Under the pieces are notes generated by a model, which worked only from the letters and a program-made list of their open reading frames with translations, did not search any database and had not been told where the DNA came from. The translations under genes were made by a program, and so were the position numbers. Positions 29,541-37,807 of a stretch of DNA of 64,000 nucleotides are shown piece after piece. Source of the DNA: Ruminococcus sp. (GTDB lineage: Bacteria; Bacillota; Clostridia; Oscillospirales; Ruminococcaceae); assembly GCA_021201755.1 (NCBI GenBank), contig JAJQEI010000018.1, forward strand, positions 24,358 through 88,357, given 5' to 3'. Each line of letters starts with the position of its first letter. The stretch's first letter is position 1.

Positions 29541-29569
29541 TTGAAAAATCGGAAAAGATATGCTATAAT
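29541..29569 (+). promoter_or_regulatory. Sigma-A promoter of the VanY-like gene
   Basis: TTGAAA (29541-29546), 17-base spacer, TATAAT (29564-29569). Confidence 0.85.
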
Positions 29570-29645
29570 GATAAAAACAGGCGAAATTTATCGTCCATCA
29601 TGAAATACATTTTTCTCATGCTTCCGAAAGAAAGGAGATTCTGAT

Positions 29646-30842
29646 ATGTCAGATTCCCATAAAAAAAGTCCGCACGAAATCGTTCGCCGCATTCGATTTG
29701 ATCGTGTAGCGGTGGTTGCAATTCCACTCCTTCTCATCATTATTTTTATTATCGTTCTCTCTCTCCATAGCTGTGGCAACGATGGCGAAGAAAACGAAAA
29801 TTCTGTAGATATTGCAACACCTGTTGCTGCCCTGGAATCTGACGATGCCGAAGACACACAGACGTCCGAAGAATCTACTGCCACAACAAAAGCCACAACA
29901 GCCACAACACAAACAGATGAATCATCAGCAACTGAAATGAATGAAAGCAGTGACAACAACAGTTCCGATTCTTCTAATGATGCTTCTGTCGATTCCTCCA
30001 CAAGTGACGCCAATGGTTCTGATTCCAGCGTCAGCTCCGGCAGCACCGTAACAAATAGATCAGACGATTCTGATTCTTCTACAATTCTGACGCAGCAAAT
30101 TTCTTTTGTAGGTTACGACGTAGACGTAAGCATCGGCGATTTGATTGTCATCAATAATAATACGGTCTATGACTTTACAGAGGACGAAGAAGATCTTCTC
30201 TATGTCTACCAAAATCGCAGTACTTCTTATCAAGTCAGTGACTGGGAAGTACGGCTAATGGCAGACACCATTGACGCTTTGAATACCATGATGGACGTTT
30301 ATCAAAATGATACAGGCAATCGAAATTTTACAATCTTCAATGGCTATCGTACTTATGATCAACAAGATGACTACTATCATTATGGTGGCAGTAACACGCC
30401 AGCCGGCTATTCTGATTATCACAGTGCGAGAAGCTTTAACGTCAAAATTGAATTTGGCGACGGTACTTCAGACTATTACAACAGTACAAAATATCCGGAT
30501 TATAGCTGGCTTTCCGATAATGCTGCAGATTACGGTTTTATTGTTCGGTATCCAGAAGATAAAACCGACTACACCGGCGAATCGGCTCGCACTTATACAT
30601 TCCGCTATGTGGGGATTCCCCATGCGGTTTATATCACAGACAACGATTTATGCTTAGAAGAATACGTAACTCTCGTACAAGATTACACTTCTGAAAATCC
30701 GCTGGAAATTATTGCTGGCGGTATCAATTATCAGGTATTTTATGTTTCAGAAGCCAGTGCTTCCGGCAGCATCGCTGCACCGGGAACAAATTATACCATT
30801 TCCGGCAATAATATGGGCGGATATATCGTTACTTGCTGGTAA
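29646..30842 (+). CDS. VanY-like (peptidase M15B fold) membrane protein with lost catalytic residues
   Basis: A 398-residue protein with a basic N-terminus, one membrane helix (about 22-42), a long Ser/Thr/Asp linker and a C-terminal domain like D-alanyl-D-alanine carboxypeptidases (FNGYRTYDQQDDYY, DYSWLSDNAADYGFIVRYP, TFRYVGIPHAVYI). Active enzymes have SxHxxGxxxD and ExxH. Here the matching stretch reads SDYHSARSFNV, so the zinc His is Tyr258 and the Asp is Asn265; in place of ExWHFRYVG it has RTYTFRYVG, so Glu is Arg315 and His is Thr318. It should therefore not hydrolyse D-Ala-D-Ala but may bind peptidoglycan. AAAGGAG lies before the ATG. Confidence 0.85.
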   Translation: MSDSHKKSPHEIVRRIRFDRVAVVAIPLLLIIIFIIVLSLHSCGNDGEENENSVDIATPVAALESDDAEDTQTSEESTATTKATTATTQTDESSATEMNESSDNNSSDSSNDASVDSSTSDANGSDSSVSSGSTVTNRSDDSDSSTILTQQISFVGYDVDVSIGDLIVINNNTVYDFTEDEEDLLYVYQNRSTSYQVSDWEVRLMADTIDALNTMMDVYQNDTGNRNFTIFNGYRTYDQQDDYYHYGGSNTPAGYSDYHSARSFNVKIEFGDGTSDYYNSTKYPDYSWLSDNAADYGFIVRYPEDKTDYTGESARTYTFRYVGIPHAVYITDNDLCLEEYVTLVQDYTSENPLEIIAGGINYQVFYVSEASASGSIAAPGTNYTISGNNMGGYIVTCW

Positions 30843-30865
30843 CTTCGTTTTTCAATCATTCTACC

Positions 30866-30913
30866 AAAACAGAATCGATCGTGGAGATAATCTCACATGG
30901 TCGGTTCTGTTTT
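30866..30913 (+). terminator. Terminator after the VanY-like gene
   Basis: Stem aaaacagaa.cga / tcg.ttctgtttt with a T-rich end, 23 bases past the stop. Confidence 0.75.
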
Positions 30914-30916
30914 CTA

Positions 30917-31105
30917 TTACAGGATTCCATCATTGAAGCTGTCTAGGTAAAATAAAAACAGAAAAAGACAATATTCATGCTTGACATCATTGTCCTTTTC
31001 TGCTATTTTTGAATCATTCTGAATTCTGCCATACTTTGCACAAGCAAAATCTTCTCCCTGTAATGTCATAGCACCGCATATGCCTTTAAATACAAAACAG
31101 CGCAT
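30917..31105 (-). CDS. Possible small protein or small RNA unit
   Basis: A 62-codon frame on the minus strand (begins MRCFVFKGICGAMTLQGEDF) starts at an ATG at 31105 with AAGGG five bases upstream and about 22 bases after a consensus promoter's predicted start. A hairpin with a U-rich tail (30961-31000) lies inside the last third of the frame, so the transcript may end before the stop. I recognise no family. It may be a small protein, a leader peptide or a non-coding RNA of about 170 bases. Confidence 0.4.
   Translation of the reverse strand: MRCFVFKGICGAMTLQGEDFACAKYGRIQNDSKIAEKDNDVKHEYCLFLFLFYLDSFNDGIL
30961..31000 (-). terminator. Hairpin ending the small minus-strand unit
   Basis: gaaaaagacaat (30961-30972) pairs with attgtccttttc (30989-31000); the minus strand then reads TTTTT-CTG-TTTTT. 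Confidence 0.6.
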
Positions 31106-31133
31106 TGTACCCTTGTTTTTTTATGTTGTTACT

Positions 31134-31162
31134 AGTATATCATATCCATCTCAATTTGTCAA
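31134..31162 (-). promoter_or_regulatory. Sigma-A promoter of the small minus-strand unit
   Basis: Minus strand TTGACA (31157-31162), 17-base spacer, TATACT (31134-31139). Confidence 0.82.
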
Positions 31163-31220
31163 TTTATTATTTTTCAAAATAAGTTCTTTTTCATTTGTTT
31201 TCAAAAGTTTTCATATCGCA

Positions 31221-31250
31221 GCCATATTGATAAAACGGAATGCATAATTT
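31221..31250 (+). promoter_or_regulatory. Candidate sigma-E-type promoter of the M23 gene
   Basis: GCCATATT (31221-31228), a 14-base spacer and CATAATTT (31243-31250) approximate the mother-cell sigma-E pattern known from Bacillus. No good sigma-A promoter is seen on this strand here. The assignment rests on pattern and on the sporulation neighbours. Confidence 0.4.
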
Positions 31251-31290
31251 CTCCCGATTGGTGCAAACTACCTTACAGGAGGTGGTTTCA

Positions 31291-32043
31291 TTGCAAAATC
31301 ATGAACAGAAAAATTATCATACGAAATCTCGATTTCGTGGATTTTACACAGCTCTAGGAATTAGCATGGTAATGATTGGTGCTGCGTGTTGGTACGCCTA
31401 TGACCAAACAAGCAAAACACTAGAACAAAGCCTAGATTCTATCACGGAACAAATTGCTGTGGAAACAACAAAAACTTCTACGACCAACAATGTCATTTGG
31501 GAAGCAGTAACACAAACGACAACTGCAACGAAAGCTGTCGAAGAGGCAATCGCTATTTCGTCACAAACGACAGCTACTAAAGCAGAGGTACAAGCCGAAT
31601 CAACCACAACCGTCACAACAGCTTCTGTCACCCACCAGGTTGTTCCCCCACTATCAGATTATCGGGTTCTCAACGAATTCAGCGGCGATGAGCTTGTAAA
31701 ATCAGAAACAACCGGTACATGGCAAACGCACAACGGCACAGATCTTGCTTGTGCCATAGATGCAGATGTATATGCCATAGATGCAGGTACTGTAATTTCT
31801 GTCACCAACGATGCCCTTTGGGGATATACTGTCACTATCGACCATGACAACGGCGTCACCAGTCGCTATTGCGGTTTGAATGGCTCACTGGAAGTTCGAG
31901 AAGGCAATACGGTGCAAAGCGGTGAAAAAATCGGTATAGTAGGAGACACAGCAGATATTGAAAGCGCATTAGAAACGCATTTGCATATCGAGGTTGCAAA
32001 ATCGGGACAGTATATCGACCCTTTGGATTATTTTGTATCGTAA
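31291..32043 (+). CDS. M23 (LytM) peptidase-domain membrane protein, SpoIIQ-like
   Basis: A 250-residue protein with one membrane helix near the N-terminus (FYTALGISMVMIGAACWYA), a Thr/Ala/Glu linker and a C-terminal LytM domain. The zinc motifs are complete (WQTHNGTDLA with His and Asp; THLHIEV), as in clostridial SpoIIQ but not in Bacillus SpoIIQ. SpoIVFA also has this layout and sits next to SpoIVFB, so either name is possible. The start is TTG at 31291, preceded by AGGAGGTGG; the frame open to 31240 lacks a site. Clustering with spoVM and an M50 protease supports a sporulation role. Confidence 0.8.
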   Translation: MQNHEQKNYHTKSRFRGFYTALGISMVMIGAACWYAYDQTSKTLEQSLDSITEQIAVETTKTSTTNNVIWEAVTQTTTATKAVEEAIAISSQTTATKAEVQAESTTTVTTASVTHQVVPPLSDYRVLNEFSGDELVKSETTGTWQTHNGTDLACAIDADVYAIDAGTVISVTNDALWGYTVTIDHDNGVTSRYCGLNGSLEVREGNTVQSGEKIGIVGDTADIESALETHLHIEVAKSGQYIDPLDYFVS

Positions 32044-32050
32044 GAATCGC

Positions 32051-32102
32051 CGAACCTCTCCAGGGGTTCGGTACATATTGCGTTTTAGACGCACCTTTTT
32101 TT
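32051..32102 (+). terminator. Tandem hairpins after the M23 gene
   Basis: A cgaacc/ggttcg hairpin (32051-32070) is followed by tgcg/cgca (32079-32093) and seven T. Confidence 0.7.
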
Positions 32103-32145
32103 CTGTTCCGGAATATACTGTGACAAATGGGAAGGAGGCATACAC

Positions 32146-32238
32146 ATGAAAATTGTGGTGGTAAAAAGTCCGAAACTGTTATCCGGTATCTTTCGGGTGA
32201 TTTTCAAGATTCGAAAAGAATCGTCAGACGAGACATAA
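32146..32238 (+). CDS. spoVM: SpoVM-like spore coat anchoring peptide
   Basis: A 30-residue amphipathic peptide, MKIVVVKSPKLLSGIFRVIF followed by KIRKESSDET. It matches SpoVM (Bacillus: MKFYTIKLPKFLGGIVRAML) in length, the helix-breaking Pro, the Lys-Pro-Lys-like start, the Gly-Ile and the Arg in the helix. SpoVM recognises the convex forespore membrane and anchors coat assembly through SpoIVA. GGAAGGAGG lies before the ATG and a terminator follows. It is easy to miss because of its size. Confidence 0.85.
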   Translation: MKIVVVKSPKLLSGIFRVIFKIRKESSDET

Positions 32239-32245
32239 TTTTGAA

Positions 32246-32282
32246 ATGCCCTTTTGCAGAGAAGCGAAAGGGTATTTTTTTC
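32246..32282 (+). terminator. Terminator after spoVM
   Basis: Stem atgcccttt/aaagggtat followed by eight T. Confidence 0.88.
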
Positions 32283-32333
32283 TTGTTCCTCGCATAGATT
32301 GGGATAGCTTTTTTGGAAAGGAGTCTTTATACA

Positions 32334-32666
32334 ATGAACATAGAAAAATCAGAAGTGCAATTACCTGCTTCAGAGCAGCCATCGGAATCTGTCAGTGACG
32401 ATTCAATTGCCGCTGCAATCTCCCCTTCACCAGAACCCATTCACCTCTCCAACGATATCCCACAAAAAGTGGAACACACTGACGACGTGGTTCTGACCCA
32501 ATGTATCCTGTGTATTCTGTTGGTGCTGTTGTGCATTCTACTCCACTGGCTAAAACCAGAGTGGCAATTCGCTTTCTTAGATACCTACCGCCAAGGACAA
32601 GATGCCCCGCCAATTTCTTGGCTAAATCAATTTTTACAATCCGTCCAGGCATGGATTACGCCGTGA
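32334..32666 (+). CDS. Small single-pass membrane protein upstream of the M50 protease
   Basis: A 110-residue protein with an acidic Ser/Pro-rich N-terminal half, one hydrophobic helix (VLTQCILCILLVLLCILLHWL) and a short C-terminal tail. I recognise no family. It overlaps the M50 gene by 16 bases, a position like spoIVFA before spoIVFB, but it lacks a LytM domain. It could be a partner or regulator of the protease. AAAGGAG lies 11 bases before the ATG at 32334. Confidence 0.65.
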   Translation: MNIEKSEVQLPASEQPSESVSDDSIAAAISPSPEPIHLSNDIPQKVEHTDDVVLTQCILCILLVLLCILLHWLKPEWQFAFLDTYRQGQDAPPISWLNQFLQSVQAWITP

Positions 32667-33235
32667 TTTGTTTTTCTCTGCGCTCTGTGACCTTTCTACT
32701 GGATTTCAGCTTTTTCTTCGCTGCTGCGCTGACGGCAATTTTAGCAGGCACACACTTTTTTTTACTGCTTTTTTGTGCAGCACTGCTCCACGAACTGGGG
32801 CATCTTCTATTGATTTTCATATGCGGTCATTCAATACGATACGTACATTTCAGCAGTGCCGGCATTCTCATACGACCGATACGGTGTTACGACGCTTACT
32901 GGAAGGATTTGCTTATTTCTGCTGCCGGACCTGCTGTCAACCTAGCACTTGGCACATGGGCATATCTTTGGAATATGCCCACATTTGCAGCAGTGCATCT
33001 TGCTCTGGGATTATTTAATCTTTTGCCCTATTCCCACTTAGATGGTGGCAGTATCATTCATGCTATTTGCGGAATGCTCAACCGTTCGAACAGCAGCTGT
33101 CTTTGGATACAAAAAAACATCAGTATGTTTTATACACTGACGCTTTTGGGATTTCTGTATTTTTTCTCCATTCGGAACATATCTCTAATGGGAATGCTGC
33201 TCTATCTGCAAGCACTCGAATTTTTCGATAAATAA
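32651..33235 (+). CDS. M50 site-2-type intramembrane metalloprotease (SpoIVFB-like)
   Basis: A 194-residue polytopic protein with the zinc motif HELGH in its second helix and the distal NLLPYSHLDGG motif with the third ligand Asp. Short site-2 proteases of this size in sporulators include SpoIVFB, which activates sigma-K in the mother cell. The start is ATG at 32651 or the GTG at 32663 that overlaps the upstream stop (GTGA); both imply coupling. Its stop lies directly against the stop of the convergent aldolase gene. Confidence 0.8.
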   Translation: MDYAVICFSLRSVTFLLDFSFFFAAALTAILAGTHFFLLLFCAALLHELGHLLLIFICGHSIRYVHFSSAGILIRPIRCYDAYWKDLLISAAGPAVNLALGTWAYLWNMPTFAAVHLALGLFNLLPYSHLDGGSIIHAICGMLNRSNSSCLWIQKNISMFYTLTLLGFLYFFSIRNISLMGMLLYLQALEFFDK

Positions 33236-34219
33236 TTATTCGTTCTCTTGCAATTCTTGGAAAAATGTGAAATAATCTTCCCGCTTTTCTTTTGTAAACG
33301 TAATTGCAGTCCGTGGATGCTGGTTTAAGTAACCTGTCAGAAGATACTGAATATCATATCCCCAGACAACACCCTCGTTTTTCAACTTCTGCATATCTTC
33401 TTGTAAGAAATGCAGCACTGGCTTAATGTCATATTTCGGATTCTTTAAGAAACCAAGCAATAACTCCATTGCACAGTTTCCAGCACCTCTGCCCATAGCA
33501 GACATTGTGGCATCCAAGTAGCTAACGCCCATCATGCAGCATTCCGTCGTGTTGGCAAAAGCAAGCTGTTGGTTATTATGGGCATGAATACCAACTTGTT
33601 TGCCGTATTTTTCCGCAGCTTCCAGATAGCTCTGTGCCAGCTGACGGATTTGCAGAGGATACAGACTGCCATAACTGTCTACTAAGTAGATAACATCTAC
33701 ACTAGAATGACCAAGCATATCCAGTGCCTCCGCCAATTCGGATTCCTTTGCCTTGGATACTGCCATAATGTTTACCGTAGTATGATAACCCTTTTTGGCA
33801 CAGGTTTCAATCATCTCAATGGCAGCAGGAATCGTGTTAATATAAGTCGCAATCCGTACCACATCCAAAATACTGTCCGCCTTGTCGGGCAAATCTCTCG
33901 CAACGTTGGCACGTCCCACATCTGCCATAACTGCAAGCTGCATTTTGGGATCTAAAATATCCTCCAGCACCTCCCGAATTTGCGCCTCATGGCAAAACTT
34001 CCACTTGCCAAATTTGGATTCATCGAACAAATCCGGATCTGCCAAATAACCAATTTCCATTACGTCCACACCGGCATGAAGATTCGTTCGATATAAATTC
34101 CGAACAAACTCATCTGTAAATTCAAAATTGTTAACCAATCCGCCATCACGGATTGTCGCATCTAATACTTTTATATCAGGGCGATAAGAAATCATAGTAC
34201 CCTTGATTCGTTCACTCAT
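33236..34219 (-). CDS. DRE-TIM metallolyase (HMGL-like aldolase)
   Basis: A 327-residue enzyme of the HMG-CoA lyase / 4-hydroxy-2-oxovalerate aldolase superfamily. The motif VLDATIRDGGLVNNFEF gives the metal Asp and catalytic Arg, VDSYGSLYP is the conserved strand, and GIHAHNNQQLAFAN gives the two metal His residues. The substrate is not clear: it lacks an adjacent acylating dehydrogenase, so a classical catabolic aldolase is not indicated. The ATG at 34219 (MSERIKGT) has GTGAGGAA upstream. Confidence 0.85.
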   Translation of the reverse strand: MSERIKGTMISYRPDIKVLDATIRDGGLVNNFEFTDEFVRNLYRTNLHAGVDVMEIGYLADPDLFDESKFGKWKFCHEAQIREVLEDILDPKMQLAVMADVGRANVARDLPDKADSILDVVRIATYINTIPAAIEMIETCAKKGYHTTVNIMAVSKAKESELAEALDMLGHSSVDVIYLVDSYGSLYPLQIRQLAQSYLEAAEKYGKQVGIHAHNNQQLAFANTTECCMMGVSYLDATMSAMGRGAGNCAMELLLGFLKNPKYDIKPVLHFLQEDMQKLKNEGVVWGYDIQYLLTGYLNQHPRTAITFTKEKREDYFTFFQELQENE

Positions 34220-34297
34220 ATAATTTTCCTCACTTTCGATACTTCCTGTCATGCACAAGCGCCTTTTTCGAGCAAACAGCTCAACATCATTTTAAAT

Positions 34298-34315
34298 ATG
34301 CACAATATGCACAAT
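34298..34315. repeat. Tandem 9-bp direct repeat at the aldolase promoter
   Basis: ATGCACAAT occurs twice back to back (34298-34306, 34307-34315) just downstream of the -10 box. This is an operator-like position. Confidence 0.5.
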
Positions 34316-34323
34316 GCTTTTTT

Positions 34324-34352
34324 ATTATAACAAATTTCGATTATTTTTGCAA
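34324..34352 (-). promoter_or_regulatory. Sigma-A promoter of the aldolase gene
   Basis: Minus strand TTGCAA (34347-34352), 17-base spacer, TATAAT (34324-34329). Confidence 0.83.
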
Positions 34353-34439
34353 GTGCTTTTTTCATGTTTTTTTCTTCATTGTACGTTTTGGTAGATTTGA
34401 CAATTGTAAAGCCGTTTTTTTATAGAAAATATACAATAA

Positions 34440-34474
34440 AAACGCTTTTCGACAGAATCCCTCTATCGAAAAGC
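34440..34474 (-). terminator. Terminator after ribH
   Basis: Stem gcttttcga/tcgaaaagc with an A/T-rich flank on both sides. Confidence 0.8.
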
Positions 34475-34499
34475 ATAAAAAATTCGAGAATTTTAAAAA

Positions 34500-34961
34500 T
34501 TATATCTTCTGAAACAGGCTCACCTGTTCTAATGCGGACATGGCACAATCATAACCCTTGTTCCCTGCCTTTGTGCCGGCACGCTCTACCGCTTGCTCAA
34601 TTGTATCCGTAGTCAAGACCCCGAACAGCACCGGAATGCCTGTATCCAGACCCACTTGTGCAATGCCCTTTGAGACTTCGGAACAAACGTAATCATAATG
34701 ACTCGTTGCTCCACGAATTACAGCACCGACACAAATGATAGCATCATATTTGCCGGACAGGGCAAGTTTTTTTGCCGTAAGAGGAATTTCAAATGCCCCT
34801 GGTACCCATGCCAACGTAATATCATCTGCACTGGTTCCATGACGAAGCAGACAATCCTCTGCACCACCTACAAGCTTGATGGTAATAAATTCATTAAATC
34901 GAGAAGCGACAATTGCAACCTTTATGCCCTTGCCCTCATACATACCTTCTAAAACATTCAT
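34500..34961 (-). CDS. ribH: 6,7-dimethyl-8-ribityllumazine synthase
   Basis: Penultimate step of riboflavin synthesis (153 residues). It shows [29 protein letters not shown] and [19 protein letters not shown] with the catalytic His. Unusually for Firmicutes it stands alone, without ribD, ribE or ribBA beside it and without an FMN riboswitch. The ATG at 34961 has CGGAGG upstream. Confidence 0.95.
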   Translation of the reverse strand: MNVLEGMYEGKGIKVAIVASRFNEFITIKLVGGAEDCLLRHGTSADDITLAWVPGAFEIPLTAKKLALSGKYDAIICVGAVIRGATSHYDYVCSEVSKGIAQVGLDTGIPVLFGVLTTDTIEQAVERAGTKAGNKGYDCAMSALEQVSLFQKI

Positions 34962-35185
34962 TGGAAAACCTCCGTTTTTCGATAATAGTTTTATCATACC
35001 ACATTATCTTTAACAGAAAACGAAATTATCATGAATTTTCAACGTAACATCTCATTTTCTAACTTCTCACAGCGCATACTTCTTGTCTCACTAGCATAAA
35101 GATAACCTATGACAACACCGTATCATGCCATTGAGCGATTTTCAACGGTGTCTCTATAGTTTTGAAATGAAAAGGAGTGCTGTAT

Positions 35186-37746
35186 ATGCAAAGCCAAATC
35201 GGACTCAGTACAAAACAGGCGGAAAGTCGTCTACGGCAGGATGGTGAAAACGAATTGGCGGAAGCGACGAAAATGCATCCGTTTCGATTGTTTTTTGGGC
35301 AATTCCGAGATGTTATGGTACTAATTCTACTAGCTGCCACTGGTGTTTCTGCACTGCTCGGAGAAATTACAGACACCATTACCATTATTCTTATTGTTCT
35401 CCTCAACGCCATTTTGGGATTTGTACAGGAGTTTCGCACGGAACAAACATTAGAGGCACTTCGAAATTTGACTGCACCTACCGCCAAAGTCTATCGAAGT
35501 GGAAAGTGGAAGACAATCCCAGCGAGAGAACTGGTACGAGGAGACATGATTCGACTCGATGCTGGCGACCAAGTTCCTGCGGATGCTGTCTTGGTGACCG
35601 CTGCACAGCTTTCCGTCAACGAATCCATTCTCACGGGTGAATCTGAATCAGTGGAAAAAATTGCTGTGGAGAACGCTGAAAACAATAATTTTGATAAAAT
35701 GTCAAATGCACTGCATAATCCTCATTTGATTTATGCCGGAACTGCGGTACTCCGTGGAAACGGTGATGCTGTTATTATTGCCACTGGTGTTCACACACAG
35801 ATGGGAAAAATCTCTGCCTTGGCGTCTGCGTCGCAGTGTTTCTCGCCGGTATCCTCCGAGGCGAACCGTTTTTCGATATGCTAATGACCGGCATTACCAT
35901 TGCCATTGCCGCCATTCCAGAGGGACTGCCGGCAACGGTTACAATCGCCCTAGCATTGGCGGTCAGTCGCATGATGAAACATGGAGCATTGGTCAACCGT
36001 CTACATAGTGTGGAAACACTGGGCTGTGCAAGCGTCATCTGTTCTGACAAAACCGGAACCATCATGGAAAATCGTATGACAGTTACACATATTTCCACTG
36101 GCGGAGAATCATTCGCTGTCACTGGAACAGGATTGCAAATTGCAGGCGGATTTCAACAAAACGGTGTTGCAGTCAATCCCACTGCAAAATCAGTACTGCG
36201 AGAACTTCTCATTTGTGGAACACTTTGCAGTATAGCAGAAATTCACATGGAGCAGCCTGCCAAATCTCAGCGAAACCGCAGCTGCCGCACCGATTCCGGC
36301 AGCTGGACTGCCACCGGCGATCCCACAGAAGTGGCAATTCTTGTTGCCGCAGAAAAAGGAGGCATTTCTCGTGAACGCCTTTTGCGACAACATCCCGTAC
36401 AATCGATAGAACCATTTGACAGCGAAACCTGTCGAATGTCCGTTACCGTTGCCAACGGCAGTGAAAATATCACATATTGGAAAGGGGCAGCGGATCAAAT
36501 TCTATCCCTTTGCCATTTTACATATACAGGAGAAAAAATTGTCCCCCTGACAGTGTCCCATCAGAAGGAAATTCAGTCACAGATGCTGAACTATTCCGAT
36601 CAAGCACTGCGTGTTCTAGCGTTCGCTAAGCAGGAACAGAACGGCGACGGGATATTTCTCGGTCTTGTTGGTATGCTGGATCCACCTCGTGCTGCTGCAA
36701 AAGCTGCCATTCGTACCTGTGCAAAAGCACATATTCGTACCATAATGATTACAGGCGATCACAAAAACACTGCCGTTGCCATTGCTAAGCAAGCCGGTCT
36801 GCTTCGTGGAAAAAAGGCAATGACCGGTGATGAATTAGACGCACATACCGATACACAGCTTGATGCCTGTCTGGATGAATACACGGTCTTTGCAAGAGTA
36901 AATCCTGCCAATAAACAACGTCTCATAAAAGCCTATCGCAGAAAGGGCGAAATTGTTGCCATGACCGGCGACGGGGTCAATGATGCGCCTGCTTTAAAAT
37001 AGGCAGACGTGGGCGTCGCCATAGGAAAAAGCGGAACAGATGTTGCAAGACAAGCCGCAGATGTCATCTTAACCGACGACAATTTTGCCACACTGGTCGA
37101 TGCAGTCGAACAGGGACGCTGCGTCTATGCCAATATCCGAAAATTTGTACAATATCTGCTCTCCTGCAATATCGGCGAAGTGTTGACAATGTTTCTGGGC
37201 ATTCTCATGGGAATGCCAGTAGTACTTCTGCCAACACAGCTTCTCCTCGTCAACCTGGTGACGGACGGTTTACCCGCCATTGCACTGGGTCTGGAGCCGC
37301 CGGAACCTGAGGCAATGGAACAATCGCCACGAAAACCGGACGAAAGTTTCTTTTCCGATGGACTGATGGGACGAATTTTCTTTCGTGGAATACTCATCGG
37401 CATTTGCACCTTAGGCACATTTTCTACCGTTCTCTGCATGGAAGGCAGCTTAGCCGCTGCAAGAACAGCCACTCTATGTACGCTCATTCTGTCACAGTTG
37501 ATACACGTCTTTGAATGCAAATCAGAAAAACGCACATTATTTTCCGTACCCTATGGAAATAACCTTTGGCTCATCAGTGCAGCTCTGATTTCTCTGGGAA
37601 TTCTTGTAACGTGTATATACATACCCATATTACAGACAATTTTCACCCCGGTATTTTTATCGAAAATGCAGCTTTGCATCGCAGTTGGCTTTTCTCTCAT
37701 TGTTCCAATTTTTTCTGGAATTTTCGGATGGCTGCAACGGAAATAA
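35186..37746 (+). pseudogene. Cation-transporting P-type ATPase, broken
   Basis: A PMCA/SERCA-like P-type ATPase in three pieces. Piece 1 has the cation-ATPase N-terminus and LTGES. Piece 2 restarts in another frame at LGVCVAVFLAG and has AAIPEGLPATVTIALA, CSDKTGTIMEN and TGDGVNDAPALK. Piece 3 (ADVGVAIGKSGTDVARQAADV) is in frame with piece 2 after a TAG at 37000-37002. Between MGKISAL and LGVCVAVFLAG around 35815-35835, roughly 25 residues that link these motifs in homologues are missing, so a deletion with frameshift is likely. The phosphorylation loop is also off consensus (DKTGTIM for DKTGTLT). AAAGGAG lies before the ATG at 35186. Confidence 0.9.
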
Positions 37747-37762
37747 GAATGCAGCATTACGC

Positions 37763-37802
37763 AAATACCGTACAATATGACAACGCACACTGTACGGTAT
37801 TT
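37763..37802. terminator. Bidirectional terminator
   Basis: Perfect 12-bp stem aaataccgtaca/tgtacggtattt between the convergent ATPase and CapA genes. Confidence 0.8.
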
Positions 37803-37807
37803 ATGTT

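Noticed and set aside
34962..35185. FMN riboswitch near ribH
   Set aside because: No conserved RFN helices; only a weak TATGAT-type promoter candidate.
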